64,000 nt of DNA from contig JBLDXI010000001.1 in NCBI GenBank assembly GCA_047495785.1, forward strand, positions 4,154,001 to 4,218,000. Reading direction: 5' to 3'. A program made the position numbers and the translations under genes. Source of the stretch: Lepidodermella squamata. Its lineage: Eukaryota > Gastrotricha. The notes below the pieces were generated by a model, which had not been told where the DNA came from, searched no databases, and was given only the letters and a program-made list of their open reading frames with translations. Below are positions 33,591-42,819 of the stretch, piece by piece (positions within the stretch are counted from its first letter, which is position 1; each line of letters opens with the position of its first letter).

Positions 33591-34593
33591 TCAGTCACAG
33601 ACAATGCCAATACCATCTTCAAAATGACAGTTTTCATAGTAGTAATATACGGGCGATTTTGTGGCGCCAGGTCGAGGGGGTTGGAACGTCCGTGCCGTCT
33701 GAATTAATGTGGACAACCGAACTGGAGATGGGGTAGTTGTAGTAGCGCTACCAGTAGTAGTAGTAGTAGTAGATCTTGATGTGGTTGAAGCCCGTGTTGT
33801 AGTTATTTGAGTTGTAGTGGGAGCTGAGGCTACTAGAGGACACGACTCGACACTGTATCCAGTTTTCAAGGTCAAAGTTGCCCCGAAGAGGCCTAGCATA
33901 GACCCTGTAGCATCACTTCTATTCCTCCCACAAGCGTCTCCAACTGCCGCTAAAAGTTTCCCAATTGAGTCTTGCATTGGCGAGCAAGTTTGGTTAAAGT
34001 TGTAAGCGGACAATATAACTGCTAGTTTTTGAATGTCGGTCGTTAGCTCAGTTCTAGCCATTGCTGTAGTGATGCATTGTTTGTTCGCTGTGATTGATCG
34101 CAATCCAAGCGGGGACGTGCAGAGATCATTCGCAGCGGTTAATAATGCTCGTAGTTGATCAGCCTCATAGTTCAGCCCGGCAAACATTTGCATGTAACCG
34201 AAAGCTTTCTGCAGTAATACAGGACAATGCCACCACTGGACTGGGACTCGATTTGAGCCGGCACAGAGCTTTGAAGTCTCAACACTTCCGCAAAGCTCCT
34301 GAACAGCAGCTAAACGAGCTGTTAGTCTATCTGGACCGTCGTTTATAAACATCAAAGGGCCGACTCCCTAAATACTTGATGTAAGATCTGTGAGACCTAT
34401 AATTCTAGAATCATACCTGAACCTCTCCAAACAATCCAAAAGTGCTCATGAAAGGCATGAGACAAGCCAGCAGCTCAAGATTGTTATTGCATTGCGAGAG
34501 ATTGTAGGGTGTAGTCGATATTTGGCCCGTTGAGATGTGTAAAAGGAATGCAATGATTCCGGAAAGAACTACGCATGAATTCATTGAATACAA
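33591..34593 (-). CDS. Secreted Cys-rich protein of the WWxCPxLL family, member 3 (317 aa)
   Basis: Exons 34417-34593 and 33591-34367, with the intron at the same place as in members 1 and 2. A second in-frame ATG three codons downstream could be the real start. Signal peptide, core QWWHCPVLLQKAF, a Thr-rich linker with a run of codons for Thr, and an ENCHFEDGIGIVCD end are present. AATAAA on the minus strand at 33578-33583 lies just after the stop. Head-to-tail with member 2 (about 85 bp from its ATG). Confidence 0.82.
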
Positions 34594-34827
34594 AAATGTC
34601 GCTTAATTATTAGAATTTAGCTTCATTCACCGCTAGGCGTGGGCAGGTAGCTAGTTGGCACTGCCGTACTCACACGCATACGCGACCTTGAGGTGTACAA
34701 AAAATAACAATGAAACAACCCTGGTGCGTTACGTCTTATTTCTTTACTTTTAACCAGAAGAGTAATGAGAAAAATTATGATAAAAAATCACCGGATAGCT
34801 AAAAGACTTAAACTAAGCTGAGTTTTG

Positions 34828-35694
34828 TTATTCACAGACAAGATCACCGATCTCGTTATCGAAATAGCATCCATCAGGAACAGGAGCTTGTGTTGTGGTA
34901 GTAGTAGTACGTCTTCTTCTGGTCGTCGTAGTTCCCCGAGATGTCGACGTCGTAGAGGGATCGCTGTCGAAGCTGGCATAAGCATTAATGCCACACTTTT
35001 GATCGTAACCCACAACCAGACTCAGGGAGGCGTGGAATATTCCTTGGGTGAGCTTCAATGCATCAGCTGGGCAACCTGTGCCAACTGCTTTAATCACCTG
35101 GAAATATCCATCCTTAACCTTGTCACAGTCGTTCATCGTAAAGCTGTATCCCGCGCTGAAAAATTGCTGCAGATCTTTGATGTTTTGGCTGAGTTCAGGT
35201 CGGCTCATTTGATTGATCAAACATCTCTCGTTGCGTTTCATTGCCTGCAGGCCATTTGGCGAGAAACAGAGATTGTCCGCGACTTGAAGGACATACTTGA
35301 TCTCCTCGCTTCCAATGCTGTTCATACCAGGCGCGGTGAAGCTTCCAGAGTACTGGAGGAGCAGACCCGAAGCTGAGCTGAGAAGGTCAGGGCACTCCCA
35401 CCAGGCCAAAGCTGTTCCACTCGCAGTACCCGCGCATCGTTTAGACATGAAGAGACCTCGGCAAATATCCGTTGCCAGATTGTAACGGCTTCGAACGGTA
35501 GCCTGAGAATCTGTCACCAGCATAAGGGGTGAAATGCCTTGAAATTCCTTCAGGCGATCGATTGGTATCGAAGAAATCATGTCAGTGAGACATCCGAACA
35601 TGATGCTAGTATCTGAGTGGCATTGAGGGTTTTGACCATTGGCAAAGGTAGCGACAGAGATGAGTAGAAAACTTCCAACGGCAAGTCGAGCCAT
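34828..35694 (-). CDS. Secreted Cys-rich protein of the WWxCPxLL family, member 4 (288 aa)
   Basis: A single exon. The frame extends 16 codons upstream, but the ATG at 35694 (MARLAVGSFLLISVATFANG) opens a clean signal peptide and matches member 5. Core AWWECPDLL and further Cys pairs are conserved. The linker is Thr/Arg-rich (TTTTRRRRTTTTTTQ) and the end reads GCYFDNEIGDLVCE. The intron of members 1 to 3 is absent. A TATA-like TGTATATTA on the minus strand lies about 85 bp upstream. Confidence 0.84.
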   Translation of the reverse strand: MARLAVGSFLLISVATFANGQNPQCHSDTSIMFGCLTDMISSIPIDRLKEFQGISPLMLVTDSQATVRSRYNLATDICRGLFMSKRCAGTASGTALAWWECPDLLSSASGLLLQYSGSFTAPGMNSIGSEEIKYVLQVADNLCFSPNGLQAMKRNERCLINQMSRPELSQNIKDLQQFFSAGYSFTMNDCDKVKDGYFQVIKAVGTGCPADALKLTQGIFHASLSLVVGYDQKCGINAYASFDSDPSTTSTSRGTTTTRRRRTTTTTTQAPVPDGCYFDNEIGDLVCE

Positions 35695-36610
35695 CTTAGA
35701 GTCCGCGTAAGAAGAACAAGAAATGGAAAAAGCCTTGTTCACTTGGGTTTAAACAAGATTTTTGGAAAGCGGCAGTTAATATACAGGGTGTGTAATTGCA
35801 GGCATGCTTTGTCCGCCTTCGTTCATTGCCGTTGTAGTAGCATTTCACGACACACGTCATTCTCGTGCCTACCTGCCCACGTTAACACGATGGAACAATC
35901 AGACGGTGAGTAGTGAAGAAGTCTGTAAACACTGCGAGAATACCAGGTAATGTATGCTCATAGCCCTGAACTTTGATGAAAAGAAGTTCACAATAGATCT
36001 TGCTAGAATCAAACTGAAACAGAGTGGTTACAAAACAATAGAACTTGACCGCAAACAGGAATGAATAGCTTGCTGCTTTTTAATATCCAAATTCGTCATG
36101 CTTTTTTCATTGAATACGTCGGGTGTCGGGTTGGAATATTGAAGCGCTGCCAATTTCCAGTCTCCTCATGGTAAAGTCATATAATATTATGTGAAAGTAA
36201 TCCAAGACAAAGTCTTTGCCGGGCCTTCAATTCCCTAACGAAGAACAATAAAGTAGTTGGAATTCGAAATGTTGGGTTGGCGGAAATCTCATAGTTCGTG
36301 CCGGTCTCTACAAAATTTCAAATATTTTCCCATACTTCAGCGGTTTTGGAGTGTAATTTTGGAATGAAGACCGTTTTTCTTGCGATTTCAGCCAAATTTT
36401 GCCCATTTTGGTGTTTAAAAATTTCTCGTTTGATGTTTAAAATTTAAACTGCTAAACTGCTTAAAAACACTGCTTTTGTGAAGTTTGACAATCTGTAGCG
36501 GAATATGCATCGCTACATCTATGGTGTAATGAGTTTCAAAACGAGAACATAATCAACTAATATATAGCGTTTTATTTCAAATGAAACATGCCCAATTTGA
36601 CAAATTTAGT
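35695..36610. other. Spacer between Cys-rich members 4 and 5
   Basis: About 0.9 kb with no protein-like frame. AATAAA on the minus strand at 36571-36576, 35 bp after the stop of member 5, is its likely poly(A) signal. TTAATATAC near 35777 is a TATA candidate for member 4. Confidence 0.5.
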
Positions 36611-37531
36611 TCATTTTTCCTCGCTATCTGGATCCTCGCAAACAACTCCAACACCTGGCTGGTACTCACAGCCTGGCGGAAGAGTAGTCGTACTAGTAGT
36701 TGAAGGTCTATTGGCAGGACGCGCCGTCGGATTATTTTGACGTCTGCCTCCATTATTCCCATTGTCATTATTTGCCGGCTGGACAAACCGAGACTGCTGG
36801 CAAGCGACGTTCTCGAACAAAGGACAATCTTCCCTTTTGTAGCCCAGCACCAAGCCAATCGCAGGTTTGAAGATGTTGACTGTAAGCTGGCAAGTTTGGG
36901 TCGGGGCATTCGTGCAAGACGCGCTAACAGCATTTGCGATAGATGTTGTAGCAACTTGCGTCTTCGGGCAATCACCAGCTTGGAACTGATAATTTGGCTC
37001 AAATACCGCGAACATATACTCGACTTGAGTTTTGACAGAATCTTGACGTAGAGCGTTGGTAATGCATTCCTGGTTCAGTTCCAAAGTCCTAATCCCAGCC
37101 TGGCCAACGCAGAGATCGCCAGCCATTTGAAGTACATATTGAATTTGATCTGATGTAACGTTAGGCATTCCGGGCATCGCGAAATACTGTTGGAAAGTCA
37201 GCAGTTGGGAAACGGTGGCTTTGAAGAGGTTAGGGCATGACCACCAGGCCAAGGAACCGCCTCGACCTCCTGCGGCACAAACCATTGATGCTTGAAGTCT
37301 GTTGCAAATAAGCTTAGCTGCGCTGATCCGCGACTCAATCTCCTGTGGTTTATCGTTCAACAAAAGTAGAGGAGAAATGCTCTGGAACGCTTGAAGTTGC
37401 GATAGCACATCGTTGTTGAGAAGAGGTGGCAAGCATGTTCTCATGATTTGCGGGTTATCGTTACATCGCTGGTCTTGCTGAGCGCTAACCAATGCGATGA
37501 GAGCGCAACTAGCAATAAGAATTCGAGCCAT
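36611..37531 (-). CDS. Secreted Cys-rich protein of the WWxCPxLL family, member 5 (306 aa)
   Basis: A single exon with signal peptide MARILIASCALIALVSAQ, core AWWSCPNLFKATVS, and a Cys pattern matching member 4 (LCVGQAGIRTLELNQECI against LCFSPNGLQAMKRNERCL). The linker is Asn/Gly/Pro/Thr-rich, and the end has CEYQPGVGVVCEDPDSEEK, extended by an acidic tail not found in the others. A TATA-like CTTATAT is present on the minus strand at 37661-37667, about 130 bp upstream. Function unknown; secretion is inferred. Confidence 0.84.
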   Translation of the reverse strand: MARILIASCALIALVSAQQDQRCNDNPQIMRTCLPPLLNNDVLSQLQAFQSISPLLLLNDKPQEIESRISAAKLICNRLQASMVCAAGGRGGSLAWWSCPNLFKATVSQLLTFQQYFAMPGMPNVTSDQIQYVLQMAGDLCVGQAGIRTLELNQECITNALRQDSVKTQVEYMFAVFEPNYQFQAGDCPKTQVATTSIANAVSASCTNAPTQTCQLTVNIFKPAIGLVLGYKREDCPLFENVACQQSRFVQPANNDNGNNGGRRQNNPTARPANRPSTTSTTTLPPGCEYQPGVGVVCEDPDSEEK

Positions 37532-37660
37532 ATTTTAGGGGCGGGAAGCTGTCGAAATGTAGCGAGCAAAGAAACTCTGCTGCAACTGGGTATTTCAACC
37601 TTTGTAGTGGGTGAAAATACAGTTCTGGGGTTTGCTGTTGAGAGCGGAGTCGTGTCGAGC

Positions 37661-37667
37661 ATATAAG
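37661..37667 (-). promoter_or_regulatory. TATA-like box of Cys-rich member 5
   Basis: CTTATAT on the minus strand about 130 bp before the ATG, which leaves room for a roughly 100-bp leader. Confidence 0.4.
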
Positions 37668-38262
37668 CCCACGCGCAACCACGTTCATTTGTTTGTTGGC
37701 AAGCAAGGCTTCAGCTTTAAATTTGCTTCCACCTACTGCCAACCCTAGCGACGTTCGTTTAATCTTCATTACATCACCGATTTTCAATGTATTTCCACGA
37801 TTGAGGTATGAATGAGGGGACCATTAGTATTGACTAAATCGAAAACCAAAGTAAAACCTCGCCTTATTCTAATAAAATTTGCAAATAACTAATTATAAAT
37901 AAAAAATCCATTTGTTTATCATTACAATAGGTATTCTAGTTTTAGTCATTCATCCAACAACTTGCTACCTTCCGCAAGCATCTCCCTTCATCCTCCCCTC
38001 TAATACATTATCTTGTTATTCACAGCAGATATCAATGATAGATTCACAGGGGCAGGTCAAAGTTAAATTGCGCTCAATGCGTGAAAAGGGCAGTGAATGG
38101 GCAGTGAAAACTTCAAGTAAGTGTACACGTGTACATCTCCTACTTTACTATAGCGCTTTTCGACTGCTATTCAAGTAAAACCTATTCACACACGCTACAC
38201 ATGGTTTAATTAAACTACAACGCACAAACTATCAGTAAGATAATGCCAGCCGCGTACATCGC
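37668..38262. other. Divergent intergenic spacer
   Basis: Between the minus-strand Cys-rich array and the plus-strand GT6 gene, so it probably holds both promoters. An 88-codon frame at 37912-38178 lacks an ATG start and is not called. Confidence 0.4.
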
Positions 38263-39338
38263 ATGTGCAAAATTATGGCTAAGCTCAAAATTCCCTACCA
38301 TTTATTGTCTAACAGTAAAAAGCTGACATATGTGGCTACTCCACTTCGATCTCTCGCGTCACTATGTAGTGCAAAAAATCTTCAAAATTTAGCCTTCATA
38401 ATTTTTGGCTCCGCTGTTCTCATTTTCGTCCTTCTAACCGTTGTTCGTGCCTACTTCGTTCTTTCATGCCCGTCATTGCCAGACGATGATACCAGTCAAA
38501 ATTTGCTCCAGTTTCAAGCTGATCCGAAATCAGTCGCGATTCTCATCTCGGCGACAGGGAAATATATAAAATTGGCTCTGGAGCTTATTGATAGCGCTCG
38601 ACTAAACTTCTGCCCGAGTGGGGAGTGCTCTAACGTGACTTACCTCCTATTCACGGATACAAAAGAGTCGGATATAAAACATACTGCAAGCAGAAATGAC
38701 TCGGACCACAGGATTCTTGTCATTCATCAACCTAAACTCGGATGGCCTGATGACAGCATGAAACGCTTTCACTCTTACGTGAGACAACATGCGATAATTA
38801 TGGTAAGATAGAAATTCATTTAGCCTGAATAATTCTCTCATTATTTCAGAGATACGACTTTGTGTTAGCAATGGATGCAGATCTCAGGTTTGTAAGTCCT
38901 GTATTACTCGGTCAAGTCTACGGTGATCTCGTCGGAGTTCTCCACCCTGGCTATCTTGAGGATTGGAGGATAGTGCTGCCCTTTGAAAGGAACGAAACGC
39001 GATCTAAGGCCTACATACCTCGCCACACAGCATGTCGCTACTACACAGGGGCAATATGGGGCGGCCGTACTGAGTATTTTCTAAGAGCGGTGAGAACCCT
39101 AGTTTGGCAGCTGGACTCAGATGCTCAGTTGTTAGGATCCAATTTCACTGCACGATGGCATGACGAGTCGCATTTAAATCGATATTTCTATGACCACCCG
39201 CCGACTAGAGTGCTACTGCCGGCTTATTACATGCCTGAGAAAAATGAGTTGTACTCGGAGGCTGTGAGAAGGATGAAGCCAAAAGTCATGGCGATGGAGA
39301 AAAACCACGATGAGCTACGTGATATAAAGCCATTGTGA
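38263..39338 (+). CDS. GT6-family (ABO/alpha-1,3-galactosyltransferase-like) glycosyltransferase 1 (342 aa)
   Basis: Exons 38263-38802 and 38850-39338, phase 0. Type II Golgi topology: a cytoplasmic head of about 42 residues, a membrane anchor at about 43-66, then a luminal domain. GT6 signatures are strong: metal-binding DAD at 189-191 (MDADLRF), GVLHPGY at 209-215, SKAYIP, YYTGAIWGG at 244-252, and WHDESHLN at 283-290, whose Glu286 matches the proposed catalytic Glu of human A/B transferases. The family moves Gal or GalNAc from UDP-sugar in alpha-1,3 linkage. The residues that set donor choice cannot be called reliably here. The poly(A) signal is at 39369-39374. A paralogue lies at 59603-60572. 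Confidence 0.9.
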
Positions 39339-39368
39339 TTTCAGTGTTTAAGTAGTCTTATAGTAAGA

Positions 39369-39374
39369 AATAAA
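39369..39374 (+). terminator. Candidate poly(A) signal of GT6 gene 1
   Basis: AATAAA about 30 bp after the stop codon. Confidence 0.65.
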
Positions 39375-40440
39375 GCTCGAGTTTATACAGCCTATTTCAG
39401 CGCTTTGTGCCTGGATTTTTCATTTTGAAATAAAAACTGAGCTTTCCTATTGTACTCGTTAAATTCCCAACAATGCTCATTGCTGAAGCGGTCGGCCAAA
39501 AACTGTCTGCTCCGCCGAACATTTCAATGGATGCAAACAATAAGATATAAGTTTCTAGCGAGTGGATTAAGATGAAGCAAATGATGATCAATCTAATTAA
39601 ATTTAGTTAAATTAACGATTATATGCCACGTGGAACGGAGTCATCACGACGAGTCTGAATTGAGTTGGAAAAATTAGGAGGCTTTTTTTTAAATAGATAA
39701 TTGCTATTGACACATGACCTGATTAAATCATTTCGAGAGAAAAGCCGCCAAACAAAGACAATTTTGTATAATCTGGACATTCATCACGTCACAAGACGAG
39801 TCCGGTTTACGCAAAGTCCGGGTATTGCAATGCTAAAAAGACTGATATTGTTCAGTCGGATTTATCTTTGCATACTATGTATTGCTTCCCGGTGCCTAAT
39901 TCTTGCCTGAAGGCCACCTGTGACGATAAGCTACTTATAACCGCTTTCTCTGCAGTCCCAACGTTCGCAATCCCTCGATGAAGATTGAAATCATACATCC
40001 TCGCTGCGCTTCATGGCCCGTGGTTCATAAATTTGGTATAATATCCATGGATTCATTCGGAACCCGGAATGTTAAGAAGGTTATAGTTAACTTATCAACT
40101 TGTTTGCTTGTACGTGTCTGTCACTTCAGGGGCAAAACCTTCACAGTAACCCTAAATGGTGCCCAAAAAGGCTGAGATAAAAAGCACAGCTCATTCATGT
40201 AGAACACGCACTCGCTTAGAGAATCGTAATTCAGTTATCAGTCTACAGCAAGCTCACGCCGAATCAGGGCATACCCAGCAGCAAATGTCTTCCTAAATTG
40301 TCCTACAAACAACGTAACAGGTGAAAATTAAAATTACAAAAAAGCCACGCGACTAGTTTGTACCGAGCGTGATATAGTCTTAAAATTGATTAAATATCCA
40401 ACTCAAGTCCCGAAAACTTTGCCAACGGGACGTCGAGTTT
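39375..40440. other. Intergenic, no gene seen
   Basis: About 1.07 kb. Short open frames on both strands are not protein-like; no repeat was recognised. Confidence 0.4.
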
Positions 40441-40443
40441 GCG

Positions 40444-40450
40444 CTTATAA
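40444..40450 (+). promoter_or_regulatory. TATA-like box of the small peptide gene
   Basis: CTTATAAGG about 45 bp before the ATG. An ATG at 40466 would open an 11-codon upstream frame whose stop overlaps the main start (ATGA), unless transcription begins after it. Confidence 0.5.
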
Positions 40451-40494
40451 GGAGAAAGATCCAACATGGGAATCAAAACTGATAATTCTAAACC

Positions 40495-40794
40495 ATGAGC
40501 ACTCTTTCGCGTGTTTTCGCTCTTCTCTATTTATACATCGTTGCTTCAGCGTATTTTAAACGCTGCGTTGCAGATACCAGCCTTTTAGACGGCGAACTGG
40601 ACGACTTACTCGAAAATCTAGTTTACTTGAGCGACGATGAGTTGGCGGAACTTGAGTCATTGGCTGTCGAAGCTCTACAGCAGCTCACTAAGTCGAAATG
40701 CAGGGTAAAACTTAGATATATAAGAAAACTATATTGGATGATCTTTTTAATATGTAATTCTAAAACACTTCAGGCTGGCGGATGTATGGCCTGA
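40495..40794 (+). CDS. Small secreted peptide precursor (76 aa)
   Basis: Two exons, 40495-40704 and 40774-40794, joined in phase 0. Signal peptide at about 1-19 (MSTLSRVFALLYLYIVASAY), an acidic middle (LDGELDDLLENLVYLSDDEL), and a C-terminal KSKCRAGGCMA that could form a disulfide-closed loop of four residues. The last six codons come from a separate mini-exon. The layout of signal, acidic spacer and short C-terminal Cys-loop is like a neuropeptide or other bioactive peptide precursor; the KSK before the loop could be a processing site. No known family is recognised. AATAAA at 40873-40878 supports the 3' end. Confidence 0.65.
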   Translation: MSTLSRVFALLYLYIVASAYFKRCVADTSLLDGELDDLLENLVYLSDDELAELESLAVEALQQLTKSKCRVKLRYIRKLYWMIFLICNSKTLQAGGCMA

Positions 40795-40872
40795 ATACCA
40801 GCGCAACTTTATCAAGACTCATTATAAACCTTTGTCGATCTCGCTTGATTAATCGAGTGATACATAAAAGAG

Positions 40873-40878
40873 AATAAA
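40873..40878 (+). terminator. Candidate poly(A) signal of the small peptide gene
   Basis: AATAAA about 80 bp after the stop, only 10 bp from the convergent lysozyme stop codon at 40888. Confidence 0.55.
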
Positions 40879-40887
40879 ACGCTTTAC

Positions 40888-42160
40888 TCAACTTCTGGTC
40901 GTGGAAACGATAGAAGAGCTAATAAAAAGGATCCAAAAAATCGGAGCTGTAGATACTCCATCGTTTTTGTAGCATTTCTGAACTTGCTGCCCGAACTGAA
41001 CCGATGATTCCTGATTGCAGCCATAAGGACCGCCTTTATTCAGCCTCGCGACGTCGTAGCAAAGCTTGCTGTAATCATTCGAGGACGAGCATTGAGACAG
41101 ATATCGATCGGCGTATCTTTGAATGCACTCCTCGGCACAAGCTTTGTCAGAAGCGCAACCAATGTAGCCAGAAGGGTGGTAAGCGCCACAATCGATGTAG
41201 TAAGCCTGAGAAATGTGATAAGGCCCACAGTGGCCATCGGGTAGACAGCCGATGTCAACCGTGCAATTGGTTTCAGCAGCACAGAGGCAATCAAAACATT
41301 TTCTATCGATTTTGCCGTTCCTTTCGGGTGATGTTGTAGTCGAACCAGAACTAGGCTTGCCATTCAAGCATTGCTCAACTCGGTTCCAGTAAGAAATACT
41401 AGACGGGTCTTTACATCCGTTTATCCCTACGTTGTGAATCCTGGAGAAGTCTTGGCAGTTTGGATAACGACCGTTTCCTACACAATTTTGAGCGTAACGG
41501 TCCATGTAGCGCTGCATACAAGTCTCAGCACAGGTTTTATTCGTGGTACAAGGCACATAACCACCACCTAACGACCCACAGTCAGTGTAGTAAGGCTGGG
41601 TTATCCTATAAGGACCACAGTAGCCCCCAGAACAGCCGTAGTTCAAGTTACAACCAGTTTCGACGTTGCAGATGCAGTCGTAGCAGTTGCGATCGATTTG
41701 ACCTGGAATTGGCTCATTGTTAAGGCACGCATTGACTTTGTTCCAATAAGGAATGCTAGCCGGGTCATTGCAGCCATTGATCCCCGAGTTGTGGATTCTG
41801 GCGAAGTCTTGACAGGTTGGTGCTCGGCTGTTCCCCACACAGTTTTGTGCATATCGGGCCATGTAGCCTTGAATGCACTGCTCAGCGCAGGCCTTATCTT
41901 TAGTACAAGCCTCATAACCACCTCCGGTCACCCCGCAATCTGAGTAGTAGGCATAGGAGATCCTGTATGGACCACAATAACCCCCTGAGCAGCCGTAGTT
42001 CAGATCACAGCCAGTTTCAGCCTGAAAAACAGCTTTAATCGAAAAACCAAGTTTCCAAACGAAAATTTACATTACAAATGCAGGATAAGCACTGATCGCT
42101 GACCGATGCAGCGTATGAGCCAATGGTTAATAAATTTAGAACCGTAGCTACATAGAGCAT
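40888..42160 (-). CDS. Three-domain invertebrate-type (i-type) lysozyme / destabilase (407 aa)
   Basis: Exons 42071-42160 (signal peptide, then QCLSCICN) and 40888-42021. Three tandem i-type domains start at about residues 24, 143 and 272, each with the family pattern: C..CIC..E..C, GYCGPYRI, DCG, CA..C.Q.Y..RY, C.DF.RIHN and G.NGC. A Thr/Ser linker separates domains 2 and 3. The C-terminus is hydrophobic (APIFWILFISSSIV), possibly a membrane or GPI signal. The catalytic Glu is present in all three (32, 151, 280). The catalytic Asp, expected 12 residues later, is found only in domain 3 (Asp292 in CLPDGHC); domains 1 and 2 have a shortened SGGY loop. So probably one active muramidase domain and two others that bind or serve another role. 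Confidence 0.88.
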
Positions 42161-42819
42161 TTTATTGTTGGTAGATCTCAAGACTTTTTTTTTCCAGAAC
42201 ATAAACATAGCATTGTTTGCGCTCACGCATCATCGACGACCCTTGTGCATTTTTTTGCTCTTATCACACAATCGTTATATGAAGCCGGCGTACCATGCTG
42301 TATGCTGAGATAAAAAATGTCGAGGTTAAGGTGCAGACCTATGCGAGTTTATATCGAGCTATGGTGCTTATTAAGGAGGCGCGACATTTCTTTGAGGCAT
42401 ATTTTAGGAATCAAGGTGGGCGAAAAATTAGAGTGTTGAAGTAACATGTAACCTGAAGACTCGAAAAGGCTAGGCGCACTAAACACAATTGTATTTTTTA
42501 ATTGGCTGAATATGGACAAAATTTGGCATGCAACAGTATATTCAATGATAAATTCCTGTTTCTCTATGAACATATATTTAAAACTCAGCTTTCATCGATT
42601 GATGCATCGGGACCGAAACAGCTCATCATATGGCTCACACGAAAAACACGTCTGACGGCACTCGTTTTATAAGGTCGTGCTTTATTAGCTGATTGCTGAA
42701 TCTGTCGGAAGCGAATACCACTGAAAACTGAGATGCAGACAAACAGCAAAGAATCATTTTAACCTGACTGGGCAGGCGATTTACCGCGTCCTTTTGAATA
42801 ACATTAGCCAGGAGAAAAT
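42161..42819. other. Divergent spacer between lysozyme and receptor pseudogene
   Basis: 659 bp. TATATAA-like CATATAACG on the minus strand near 42274 could serve the lysozyme. No gene is seen. Confidence 0.4.

Noticed and set aside
37912-38178. 88-codon plus-strand frame with a hydrophobic start
   Set aside because: Starts at TTG, no ATG, low-complexity end; lies in a promoter spacer.
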